A DNA stretch of 11,308 nt from Ferrithrix thermotolerans DSM 19514. GTDB lineage: Bacteria; Actinomycetota; Acidimicrobiia; Acidimicrobiales; Ilumatobacteraceae. Below are positions 1 to 6,122 of the stretch, piece by piece (position 1 is the stretch's first letter; each line of letters begins with the position of its first letter). Made by a program: the position numbers and the translations under genes. The DNA is taken from contig CAMAQQ010000020.1 in the NCBI GenBank assembly GCA_945860575.1, positions 1-11,308 of the forward strand. The letters run 5' to 3'. Under the pieces are notes generated by a model. That model was not told where the DNA came from. It did not search any database and saw only the letters and a list, made by a program, of their open reading frames with translations.

Positions 1-936
1 GTCGCATATCAAATCAGTCAGCGCGCTGATTTCTTTGAAGAAGAAGTCGGGCTTGAAACCACCCTGAAACGACCCATCGTCAACACTCGAGACGAGCCAC
101 ACTGTGATCCCACCAAATACAGAAGACTCCATGTGATAGTTGGCGACGCCAACATGAGCGAAGTGGCGACATATTTGAAACTCGGCACCACTGCAATTTT
201 GCTTGCAATGATCGAAGACGATCAGTTGCCCGAAGATTTGCTACTGCTCAATCCAGTGTCCGCAATTCGTCAAGTCAGTCATGACCCGACATTGCAACAG
301 GCAATCGTGCTTGAGAACGGCAAACGAATTACCGCGCTTGAAATACAAGAATCGCTATACCAATACGCTTCCCGTTACGCAGATAAATTCGGTCTCGAAT
401 CTGTGGGTCAAACGATTGGCGAAAATGTCTTGCGCCGCTGGCGAGAAGTGATTGAAGGTTTGCAAACTGATCCGCTGAGTGTCGCTCACATTGTTGATTG
501 GGTCGCCAAAAAACGAATCATCGATGGATTAATCACGAGACATAATTTGCGTGGCACAGACGCAAAAATCAAGGCTGTTGATTTGCAGTATCACGATATG
601 CGTATCGAAAAATGTCTAGCACTTCGTGCTGGTCTTGAGACACTCGTCACTCCGCAACAAGCAGTTGACGCTTGCACCACACCACCCGAAAGTACTCGCG
701 CATATTTCAGGGGTAAGTGTTTGGAGAAGTGGCCGAATGATGTTGTCGCCGCGAATTGGGACAGCGTTGTATTTGATATCGGGACTGGTCCACTGCGAAG
801 AATCCCGATGATGGAGCCCCTGCGTGGAACAAGGGCGATGACCGAAGAACTTTTCGCTCGTTGCATGACCCCGTCAGATTTGGTTGCTGCGCTCGGAGAT
901 ACAGTTTCAAGTTCAAGCTTCAAACCCAGCAACTGA
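1..936 (+). CDS. dop: Dop, depupylase / Pup deamidase (5' end outside window)
   Basis: The reading frame is open from base 1, so this is the C-terminal 311 residues of a protein that in M. tuberculosis is about 500 residues long. Dop is a carboxylate-amine-ligase-fold enzyme that removes Pup from substrates and, where Pup ends in Gln, deamidates it. Seen here are the NTRDEPH block (about residues 28-34), HVIVGDANMSE (about 44-54), DWVAKK and VDLQYHD, all shared with PafA in this window. The last ~80 residues carry the Dop-type ending NDVVAANWDSVVFD followed by EPLRGT, where PafA has LKLNDQQQRTVLCKDPF. That tail separates Dop from PafA. The ATP-binding N-terminus and Dop loop lie off the left edge. 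The paired Pup already ends in Glu, so deamidation is probably unnecessary and depupylation its main job. Its stop codon lies inside the terminator hairpin. Confidence 0.95.
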   Translation, partial: VAYQISQRADFFEEEVGLETTLKRPIVNTRDEPHCDPTKYRRLHVIVGDANMSEVATYLKLGTTAILLAMIEDDQLPEDLLLLNPVSAIRQVSHDPTLQQAIVLENGKRITALEIQESLYQYASRYADKFGLESVGQTIGENVLRRWREVIEGLQTDPLSVAHIVDWVAKKRIIDGLITRHNLRGTDAKIKAVDLQYHDMRIEKCLALRAGLETLVTPQQAVDACTTPPESTRAYFRGKCLEKWPNDVVAANWDSVVFDIGTGPLRRIPMMEPLRGTRAMTEELFARCMTPSDLVAALGDTVSSSSFKPSN

Positions 937-955
937 TTATCAAATAATCATTTTT
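934..955 (+). terminator. Rho-independent-type terminator of dop
   Basis: A perfect 7-bp inverted repeat, TGATTAT (934-940) and ATAATCA (944-950) with a CAA loop, is followed directly by five T (951-955). The dop stop TGA forms the first three bases of the stem. The stem is AT-rich, so it may be leaky. Its position, just ahead of the pup promoter, implies that dop and pup are largely separate transcription units. Confidence 0.6.
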
Positions 956-967
956 CCAAACTTGACG

Positions 968-1002
968 TTTACATCACTCCGATTATTCGCTATGGTGCGC
1001 AT
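968..1002 (+). promoter_or_regulatory. Promoter of the pup-prcB-prcA operon, predicted leaderless
   Basis: TTTACA (968-973, five of six matches to TTGACA) is separated by 17 bp from TATGGT (991-996, fits the actinobacterial TANNNT -10). Six bases later the pup ATG begins at 1003, so transcription should start at or next to the A of the ATG. No purine-rich ribosome binding site precedes the ATG. This is the most complete promoter in the window, with a good -35 as well as a -10. Confidence 0.65.
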
Positions 1003-1197
1003 ATGCCTGAAACCACTCGCAAGCAGAAGCCAACGAAAGATCGAACCAAAACCGACACTGTCGAAGAAACCAAGCCTGCGGTCAACGGCGACAAATTGAT
1101 TGCTGAATTGGATGATCTGCTTGACGAAATAGACGATGTGCTAGAGGCCAATGCGGAGGACTTCGTAAAGAATTACGTGCAGAAGGGCGGCGAGTAG
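1003..1197 (+). CDS. pup: Pup, prokaryotic ubiquitin-like protein (GGE form)
   Basis: This 64-residue acidic, mostly disordered tag protein has the same length as M. tuberculosis Pup. The C-terminal half is nearly identical to the mycobacterial one: DDLLDEIDDVLE (37-48), then AEDFV, YVQKGG and the final residue. Residues about 30-51 form the helix that inserts into the coiled coils of Mpa/ARC. The last residues are Gly62-Gly63-Glu64, not Gly-Gly-Gln, so PafA can use it without prior deamidation by Dop. K61 and several N-terminal lysines could take Pup chains. The N-terminus (1-29) is Lys/Thr-rich and diverges from other Pups. The start is fixed by family length and by the leaderless promoter spacing. 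It heads an operon with prcB 16 bp downstream. Confidence 0.98.
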   Translation: MPETTRKQKPTKDRTKTDTVEETKPAVNGDKLIAELDDLLDEIDDVLEANAEDFVKNYVQKGGE

Positions 1198-1213
1198 CCG
1201 TAGCCTAAAAACT

Positions 1214-1999
1214 ATGTCGATGCCAATTTTTGAGGCAGGCTCAGATCCGGGCGCAAATTTCGGTGAACTTCTCAGGCGCGTAGGTTTATCGCCTTTTGGA
1301 TCAGTTTCAATTGATCATGAATTGGTCATTCCTCACGCGACAACTTGCGTTGCGATGCGCTGCAAAGACGGCGTGGTGATGGCGGGTGACAGGCGAGCGA
1401 CATCGGGCAATTTGATCAGCCACCGCAGTATGGAAAAAGTCGTTCAGGCCGACGAGTTCAGCGGAGTAGCAATTGCTGGCGCTGCAGGTCCGGCAATGGA
1501 GATGATCAAGTTGTTTCAACTTCAGCTCGAACATTATGAGAAAGTTGAAGGTCAAACTCTTTCATTAGAGGGAAAAGCCAATCAACTATCAAGTTTCGTT
1601 CGCAGCAATTTGCCGGCTGCGATGCAAGGGTTGGTCGTCGTGCCGATATTTGCAGGTTTCGATACTCATTCAAACTCTGGGCGCCTTTGGGATTATGACG
1701 TTACTGGTGGTCGCTACGAAGAGAAAGATTTCGTTGCGACGGGTTCAGGAATGTTGCATGCATCTACGGTGATGCGAATTGCTTGGCGCCGAGATCTATC
1801 TACCGACGACGCCGTGAAACTCTGTGCGCGCGCCTTATGGGAGGCTTCAGACGCTGACTCGGCGACTGGTGGACCAGATTCGATGCGTGGGATTTATCCT
1901 GTTATCGCCTCGATCACGAAACAAGGCTGGAGTTCTGTAACAGACGAAACATCGGCAAAAATTTATAGCGACATTGCAACCGAAGTGGGCGCACGATGA
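1214..1999 (+). CDS. prcB: PrcB, 20S proteasome beta subunit (catalytic)
   Basis: This is the N-terminal-nucleophile threonine protease subunit forming the two inner heptameric rings of the 20S core, 261 residues. A 42-residue propeptide (1-42) is predicted to be self-cleaved before Thr43. The mature triad is in register with the family: Thr43 (T1), Asp59 (D17, in GDRRAT) and Lys75 (K33). Further family blocks are LEHYEK (105-110), LPAAMQGL (133-140), GSG (177-179) and DADSATGGPD near the C-terminus. The residue before the cleavage site is Ala42 (HATT), where mycobacteria have Gly (HGTT). The start is ATG 1214; ATG 1220 in the same frame would shorten it by two residues. No clear ribosome binding site is seen. 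A TAGCCT lies 7 nt before the ATG, so an internal leaderless start is possible but weak. Its TGA overlaps the prcA ATG in ATGA. Confidence 0.97.
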   Translation: MSMPIFEAGSDPGANFGELLRRVGLSPFGSVSIDHELVIPHATTCVAMRCKDGVVMAGDRRATSGNLISHRSMEKVVQADEFSGVAIAGAAGPAMEMIKLFQLQLEHYEKVEGQTLSLEGKANQLSSFVRSNLPAAMQGLVVVPIFAGFDTHSNSGRLWDYDVTGGRYEEKDFVATGSGMLHASTVMRIAWRRDLSTDDAVKLCARALWEASDADSATGGPDSMRGIYPVIASITKQGWSSVTDETSAKIYSDIATEVGAR

Positions 2000-2673
2000 A
2001 CACCCCGTACTACGTACCACCAGAACAATTCATGAAAGATCGGGCAGACTTTGCCCGAAAAGGAATCGCGCGTGGTCGTGCTTTGATTGCGCTTCAGTAC
2101 CTCGACGGGATAGCCCTTGTCTCAGAAAACCCGTCTTCGACATTGCACAAGATCAGCGAGATCTACGACAGAATTGCTTTTGCTGGTGTCGGCAAATACA
2201 ACGAATTCGATCAACTTCGAGTCGCTGGTGTTCGCGCTGCAGACATCAAGGGGTATCAGTTTTCGCGGCAAGATGTCGACGCACGCAGCTTGACTAATCA
2301 ATACGCACAGATCCTTAGTCAGGTCTTTAGCGAAGCTCCAAAACCGATGGAGGTCGAATTACTCGTCGCTGAAATTGGTGTAGAGAAAAGCGACGATCGA
2401 TTGTTTCATGTGATGTATGACGGCACCGTGCTTGATGAACATAATTTCAGTGTGCTGGGTGGAGATTCACAGGCAGTTGCAGATCGTCTAAAATCTGGTT
2501 TTGCTGTAGATGTCCCTCTAAAAGAAGCGCTTAAAAATGCAATTGTGGCCCTTTCGGGTTCTGAAACAAAGCTCGAGTACTCCGATTTAGAGATCGCCGT
2601 TCTAGAACGAAATGGCCGTCGCAGATGCTTCCGCAGGATCGCCGACAGCGAAATTGAAGCAATAATCAAATAA
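1996..2673 (+). CDS. prcA: PrcA, 20S proteasome alpha subunit
   Basis: This is the non-catalytic subunit of the outer heptameric rings, which gates entry and docks the Mpa/ARC ATPase, 225 residues. Collinear family blocks are YYVPPEQFMKDR (5-16), FARKGIARGRALIAL (the alpha-subunit H0 helix and first strand), ENPSSTLHKISEIYDRI, GKYNEFDQLR, and near the end LEIAVLERNGRRRCFRRI. It ends at EAIIK and lacks the roughly 20-residue tail of mycobacterial PrcA (248 residues there). The mycobacterial N-terminal gate residues are only loosely conserved. It is translationally coupled to prcB by the 4-bp ATGA overlap, fitting the stoichiometric need for both subunits. The stop is followed immediately by a hairpin. 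Confidence 0.97.
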   Translation: MNTPYYVPPEQFMKDRADFARKGIARGRALIALQYLDGIALVSENPSSTLHKISEIYDRIAFAGVGKYNEFDQLRVAGVRAADIKGYQFSRQDVDARSLTNQYAQILSQVFSEAPKPMEVELLVAEIGVEKSDDRLFHVMYDGTVLDEHNFSVLGGDSQAVADRLKSGFAVDVPLKEALKNAIVALSGSETKLEYSDLEIAVLERNGRRRCFRRIADSEIEAIIK

Positions 2674-2682
2674 TCATTTGAT
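2665..2682 (+). repeat. Hairpin over the prcA stop codon, possible weak terminator or mRNA 3' end
   Basis: ATCAAAT (2665-2671) and ATTTGAT (2676-2682) form a perfect 7-bp stem with an AATC loop that contains part of the TAA stop. No T-run follows, so it is not a canonical intrinsic terminator. Its left part shares an exact 15-bp stretch (2665-2679) with the dop terminator region (939-953). It may protect the 3' end of the operon mRNA or slow polymerase before pafA. Confidence 0.4.
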
Positions 2683-2713
2683 GGCGCATTCAACTGGAAC
2701 TTGTCAGACTGAC

Positions 2714-2725
2714 TAGGTTTCTAAT
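2714..2725 (+). promoter_or_regulatory. Predicted -10 of pafA, leaderless
   Basis: TAGGTT (2714-2719, fits TANNNT) is followed by six bases and then the pafA ATG at 2726. No good -35 lies at 16-18 bp; TTCAAC at 2689-2694 is 19 bp away and poor. Taken alone the call is weak. It gains support from the identical spacing at five other starts in the window. The AGG inside it could instead act as a minimal ribosome binding site 8 nt from the ATG. Confidence 0.45.
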
Positions 2726-4084
2726 ATGGATCGCAGAATTTATGGCTTAGAAAACGAATACGGGGTCACCTGTACTTTGCGCGGCCAGCGACGACTCAGC
2801 CCTGACGAAGTTGCTAGATATCTGTTCCGCAAAGTTGTGAGTTGGGGTCGAAGCTCAAATGTATTTTTGGAAAATGGTGCTCGCCTGTATCTGGATGTCG
2901 GATCGCATCCCGAATACGCGACACCCGAATGTGATTCAATTTACGATTGCGTCGTTCACGACAAAGCCGGCGAACGAATTCTTGAACAACTTCTCGAGGG
3001 CGCCGAACAGCGCCTACGCGAAGAAGGAATTCGCGGCACCATTTATCTATTCAAGAACAACACAGATTCGGCGGGCAACAGTTACGGATGTCATGAGAAC
3101 TATCTGACTTCGCGCAGTGACGATGTTGAACGTTACCCCGAAGTGCTGATTCCGTTTTTGGTGACGAGACAGATCTTCACGGGTGCCGGAAAGGTTCTGC
3201 AAACTGCGAGAGGACCGATTTTTTCGATTGCACAACGCGCAGAGCACATTTGGGAGAGTCAGAGTTCAGCCACAACACGAAGTCGGCCGATCATCAATAC
3301 TCGTGATGAACCGCATGCTGATGCAGAGAAATATCGACGACTGCATGTGATTGTCGGTGACTCAAATATGAGCGAATATACGAACTTTCTAAAATTGGGC
3401 TCGACTGCGTGTGTTCTACGAATGATGGAGGAGAGTCCAAATATCCTGCGCGATTACACCTTAGAGAACGCAACTCGGGCGATTCGCGAGATCAGCCAAG
3501 ACATAACATGCAAACGCAAGATTCGACTTGCATCTGGACGAGAACTCTCTGCCCTAGATATTCAGCGCGAACTTCTTGACAAGGCACTTAAGTTCGCAGA
3601 CACGAATGGGTATGCGCCCTTGGAAGTTAAGGCACTTGACATGTGGGAGCACTGTATTTCGACAATAGAGAATGACCCGCTGAAACTCAATCGCGAGGTT
3701 GACTGGGTTATTAAATATCACCTGATTGAGGCCTTCAGAAAAAAACATGACTTGGCGCTCGATGATGCACGAACTTTGTTGGTTGATTTGCAATATCACG
3801 ATATTTGTCGCAACCGTGGACTCTTTTACAAATTAGAGAACCACAATTTGGTTGACCGAATTTGCAACGATGAAGATATCGATAAGGCAAAGGATTCACC
3901 CCCGGCAACAACTCGCGCAAAGTTGCGTGGAGCTTTCATCAAACGCGCAAAAGAACGCAAAAGGGATTACACGGTTGATTGGGTTCACTTGAAACTCAAC
4001 GATCAACAACAACGAACGGTTTTATGTAAAGACCCATTTAAGTACAAGGATGAAAGAGTTGAAAAGTTGATCGCATCCCTCTAA
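2726..4084 (+). CDS. pafA: PafA, Pup-protein ligase
   Basis: PafA activates the gamma-carboxylate of the C-terminal Glu of Pup with ATP and forms an isopeptide bond to substrate lysines. At 452 residues it matches the mycobacterial enzyme in length and is collinear throughout. Visible are the metal/ATP-binding Glu9 in GLENEYG (7-13), RLSPDEVARYLFR (23-35), and the catalytic aspartate Asp57 in LYLDVGSHPEYAT. Next come LFKNNTDSAGNSYGCHENYL (about 108-127), the NTRDEPHADAEKYRR and HVIVGDSNMSE blocks, and the C-terminal groove segment DWVHLKLNDQQQRTVLCKDP. That last segment distinguishes it from Dop, its paralogue at 1-936. The start matches the family's conserved N-terminus (MDRRIYG). The gap of 52 bp after prcA and a separate -10 suggest independent or additional transcription. 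TAA is followed directly by TGA. Confidence 0.98.
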   Translation: MDRRIYGLENEYGVTCTLRGQRRLSPDEVARYLFRKVVSWGRSSNVFLENGARLYLDVGSHPEYATPECDSIYDCVVHDKAGERILEQLLEGAEQRLREEGIRGTIYLFKNNTDSAGNSYGCHENYLTSRSDDVERYPEVLIPFLVTRQIFTGAGKVLQTARGPIFSIAQRAEHIWESQSSATTRSRPIINTRDEPHADAEKYRRLHVIVGDSNMSEYTNFLKLGSTACVLRMMEESPNILRDYTLENATRAIREISQDITCKRKIRLASGRELSALDIQRELLDKALKFADTNGYAPLEVKALDMWEHCISTIENDPLKLNREVDWVIKYHLIEAFRKKHDLALDDARTLLVDLQYHDICRNRGLFYKLENHNLVDRICNDEDIDKAKDSPPATTRAKLRGAFIKRAKERKRDYTVDWVHLKLNDQQQRTVLCKDPFKYKDERVEKLIASL

Positions 4085-4105
4085 TGATTCGCTTCTCTAT
4101 AGCGT

Positions 4106-4117
4106 TACGATTGTTGC
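4106..4117 (+). promoter_or_regulatory. Predicted -10 of lepB, leaderless
   Basis: TACGAT (4106-4111, four of six matches to TATAAT) is followed by six bases and then GTG at 4118. The -35 region, 4081-4090, shows no convincing hexamer. The element decides the start of lepB: it favours GTG 4118 over the in-frame ATG at 4181, which has no such spacing. Confidence 0.5.
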
Positions 4118-4744
4118 GTGCAAGTTGACGAGCAAGCAGGTCAATCTTCGTCGAGTCAGACGGGTTTAAGTATCCAACGAATGATTCTTAAGAAACTCAG
4201 AAGCTTTCTTGAGTGGATCAGCGTTATTGGGGTTGCTCTGGCAGTCGCAGTTGTGATTCGCGTATTTCTATTACAGCAGTTTTATATCTCAGGACCGAGC
4301 ATGGAGACGACCATGTTTTCAGACAACCGTGTGCTCGTGAATAAAATGGCTTACCGAATTGGCGAAATTGACCGCGGTGACGTCGTCGTGTTTGATCGGG
4401 CGATACCAAATGGCGATGAAATCCAACATGACGATCTGATCAAGCGGGTAATCGCCCTTGGTGGCGAGACAATCGCTATTACTAAATGTGTTGTCTACAT
4501 CAACGGCGCTGAACTTGCTGAGCCCTATCTGCCCAAACGGGATACCGAAATGACCGATCCTGCTGATCGTTGCAGCACAGTAGACATGGAGGCGATTATT
4601 TTGGGGTCTGATGAAATATTTTTGATGGGCGATAATCGGCCCCAATCATTTGACAGCCGTATGTTCGGACCAATCAAGAGAGATTTGATTATTGGTCAAG
4701 CGTTTGTATTGCTTTGGCCTCTGAGCGAGTGGAAACTTCTATAG
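4118..4744 (+). CDS. lepB: LepB, type I signal peptidase
   Basis: This is a membrane-anchored serine/lysine protease that cleaves signal peptides of secreted proteins, 208 residues. A short polar N-terminus (1-29) is followed by one membrane segment (about 32-52, WISVIGVALAVAVVIRVFLL), with the catalytic domain outside the cytoplasmic membrane. The nucleophile is Ser61 in GPSME and the general base is Lys109 in LIKRVIALGGE. The last family box is GDNRPQSFDSRMFGPI (171-186). The usual S-M-x-P-T box reads S-M-E-T-T here, losing the Pro. Cys124 and Cys152 lie outside the membrane and could form a disulfide. The GTG start agrees with the leaderless -10; an alternative ATG at 4181 would remove 21 residues but keep the membrane segment. 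It occupies the place where mycobacteria have pafB-pafC and converges on the next gene with a 7-bp gap. Confidence 0.94.
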   Translation: MQVDEQAGQSSSSQTGLSIQRMILKKLRSFLEWISVIGVALAVAVVIRVFLLQQFYISGPSMETTMFSDNRVLVNKMAYRIGEIDRGDVVVFDRAIPNGDEIQHDDLIKRVIALGGETIAITKCVVYINGAELAEPYLPKRDTEMTDPADRCSTVDMEAIILGSDEIFLMGDNRPQSFDSRMFGPIKRDLIIGQAFVLLWPLSEWKLL

Positions 4745-4751
4745 CAAGTGC

Positions 4752-5474
4752 CTAATCGCCGAATTCGGTTCTAAAGGCATCAACCATCCGATCTGTCCAG
4801 TCGCTGAAAACTGCGTCAACTCCCATTCGAAATGCGTTGCAAAGCAACTCGTTGTGCTGAATATCCCAACTGAAGGCCGCCAAACCGAAACGATGCGTCA
4901 GGGCAACTAGACCTCCATTCCAATCGGTGTGATGCATATTCAACGCCGTAATCCCATTTTTTGCAAGATTCGCACAACGACGCTCTGGGCCTTCTGTGAT
5001 CTTAGATAAACGAATTGAATTGACTAATTGCAAAGCCGGGTATTTCTCGTGCCATTCACAAAGTGACGAATAATTAGGGCTACAGAGCCAAACCTTTTTT
5101 GCGAAATCACCACCAACACGAGAAATCAATTCATTGATCCTTTCTATTGACGATTCGTCACAAACGTCAATCGAATAGTTGATATCGGTGCCGCATCGCA
5201 TGAATAATTCGTCCAGGCTCGGTATCGAAGTCGCCAACTCGGCGCGATTGAAATTATTGATCGGTATTCGCCTCAGACGCTTGTTGACGACTCCATCATG
5301 ATCGCAGATAACTTGACCATCTTTAGTGAGCCAGACATCAGTCTCCAAACCTGTAGCGCCGAGCCGCATGGCCAGTTCAAAAGACTCAAGAGTGTTCTCG
5401 GCACTGTGTGCCTTTGCACCACGGTGTGCGAACAAAATCGGTCGTTCAAATTTTGAGGGCAGACGCTGTTGCAC
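4752..5474 (-). CDS. Glycerophosphodiester phosphodiesterase-like protein (GDPD family)
   Basis: This is a TIM-barrel GDPD family protein of 240 residues from GTG 5474. Family members hydrolyse glycerophosphodiesters to glycerol-3-phosphate and an alcohol. The N-terminal half carries the signature: AHRG (16-19, catalytic His17), AENTLESF (25-32), GLETDVWLTKDG (42-53, metal ligands Glu44 and Asp46), and HD at 59-60. IPSLDELF (84-91) is also typical. Where the family usually has the Glu of an IEIK-like strand, this protein has Tyr-Ser-Ile-Asp (100-103), so one metal ligand may be replaced. The C-terminus has FSWDIQ and the GVDAVFSDW ending. No signal peptide is seen, so it is probably cytoplasmic. 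The frame could also start at TTG 5480, but the TATCAT spacing favours GTG 5474. It is the only minus-strand gene in the window, divergent from tatB and convergent with lepB. Confidence 0.88.
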   Translation of the reverse strand: MQQRLPSKFERPILFAHRGAKAHSAENTLESFELAMRLGATGLETDVWLTKDGQVICDHDGVVNKRLRRIPINNFNRAELATSIPSLDELFMRCGTDINYSIDVCDESSIERINELISRVGGDFAKKVWLCSPNYSSLCEWHEKYPALQLVNSIRLSKITEGPERRCANLAKNGITALNMHHTDWNGGLVALTHRFGLAAFSWDIQHNELLCNAFRMGVDAVFSDWTDRMVDAFRTEFGD

Positions 5475-5486
5475 ACACAAATGATA
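5475..5486 (-). promoter_or_regulatory. Predicted -10 of the GDPD gene, leaderless
   Basis: On the minus strand TATCAT (5486 down to 5481, five of six matches to TATAAT) is followed by six bases (5480-5475) and then GTG at 5474. No -35 at 16-18 bp is convincing. The site lies inside the same short intergenic region as the tatB -10, facing the other way. Confidence 0.5.
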
Positions 5487-5501
5487 TGCGAAGGTTTCTC
5501 C

Positions 5502-5513
5502 TAGACTTTGAAC
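5502..5513 (+). promoter_or_regulatory. Predicted -10 of the tatB-tatC-helY operon, leaderless
   Basis: TAGACT (5502-5507, fits TANNNT) is followed by six bases and then ATG at 5514. This selects ATG 5514 among three in-frame candidates (TTG 5508, ATG 5514, ATG 5523). A start there also gives the usual short TatB N-terminus. No clear -35 is seen. Confidence 0.5.
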
Positions 5514-6119
5514 ATGTTTAACATGACCGGCAGCGAAGTAATGTTCCTGCTGATCATTGGTCTCGTGGTGCTCGGCCCTGAAAAATTGCCGGACGCAATT
5601 AGACGGGTGGGCAAACTTTATGCCGAATTAAAGCGAATGTCATCTGGAGTTCAAACAGACTTTCGTAAAGTGATGGATGAGCCGTTAAAAGAAATGATGA
5701 ATACAACCAACTCGATGAAAGCTCTTTTCACGGATACCGCGAGTGAATTTGAATCTGCCGCAAAAGAAATTGTCGAGCCCACTTTTATTCCGTATAGCGC
5801 AGCCGATGCGGACGCACAGACTCAAGATTCAGAACAGTCGGATTCAGACCAAGATGACGACACAGATATTGCCGAAGGAATCGCCAATGCTGCAAAAATT
5901 GCTCAACAACGCAAAGACGACGCAGCCAAATTTAAGTTCGAACCTTCGTCGGCCAAGATCACCAAACCGAAGCCTAAGAAATCAACGACAAAAAACCCAG
6001 CGAAAAAGCCTGTGAAGAAGACGGCCACAATGAAAACGACGAATAAGACAGGCAAGAAGAAGACGGTTACGAAGACTTCAGCGGCCAAGAAGCCTCAGTC
6101 AAAAAAATCCAAAGGGTAA
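5514..6119 (+). CDS. tatB: TatB-like twin-arginine translocase subunit
   Basis: This single-span component of the Tat system, which exports folded twin-arginine proteins, is 201 residues from ATG 5514. Residues 1-8 (MFNMTGSE) and the membrane segment (about 8-20) lead into Gly21-Pro22-Glu23-Lys24-Leu25-Pro26. Glu8 and the GPEKLP hinge are TatB-type; TatA usually has FGxxKLP. An amphipathic helix follows (about 24-55). The rest is a long polar tail: an acidic stretch (98-118, rich in Asp/Ser/Gln) and then a very Lys-rich end (148-200, many KK and KPKK repeats), histone-H1-like in composition. It is followed by tatC after 3 bp, as in mycobacterial tatA-tatC. TatA versus TatB assignment by sequence alone is not absolute; no second TatA-type gene is present here. 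Confidence 0.85.
   Translation: MFNMTGSEVMFLLIIGLVVLGPEKLPDAIRRVGKLYAELKRMSSGVQTDFRKVMDEPLKEMMNTTNSMKALFTDTASEFESAAKEIVEPTFIPYSAADADAQTQDSEQSDSDQDDDTDIAEGIANAAKIAQQRKDDAAKFKFEPSSAKITKPKPKKSTTKNPAKKPVKKTATMKTTNKTGKKKTVTKTSAAKKPQSKKSKG
6111..6116 (+). promoter_or_regulatory. Ribosome binding site of tatC
   Basis: AAAGGG ends six bases before the tatC ATG at 6123 and overlaps the last two codons of tatB. It is the only recognisable Shine-Dalgarno-like site at a good distance in the window, and it belongs to an operon-internal gene, in contrast to the first genes of operons. Confidence 0.5.
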
Positions 6120-6122
6120 GCG

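Noticed and set aside
962..967. TTGACG as the -35 of the pup promoter
   Set aside because: It would be 23 bp from TATGGT, too far; the adjacent TTTACA at 968-973 gives the standard 17 bp.
1201..1213. TAGCCT 7 nt before the prcB ATG as an internal leaderless promoter
   Set aside because: Spacing differs by one from the six consistent sites, no -35 is visible, and prcB is only 16 bp from pup, so co-transcription explains its expression. Left as a remark in the prcB entry.
1974..2297. 107-residue plus-strand open frame overlapping the end of prcB and start of prcA
   Set aside because: It is in a different frame from both strongly conserved proteasome genes and the translation (Cys/Arg-rich, no domain) looks like a frame shadow.
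4759..4768. Perfect palindrome CCGAATTCGG near the lepB/GDPD convergent ends, considered as a bidirectional terminator
   Set aside because: It has no loop bases and no flanking T-run on either side, and it encodes conserved-looking C-terminal residues of the GDPD protein.
5508..5510. TTG as the tatB start codon
   Set aside because: It falls inside the 6-bp gap between the predicted -10 and ATG 5514, so it would lie upstream of the predicted transcript start; ATG 5514 also gives the more usual TatB N-terminus.
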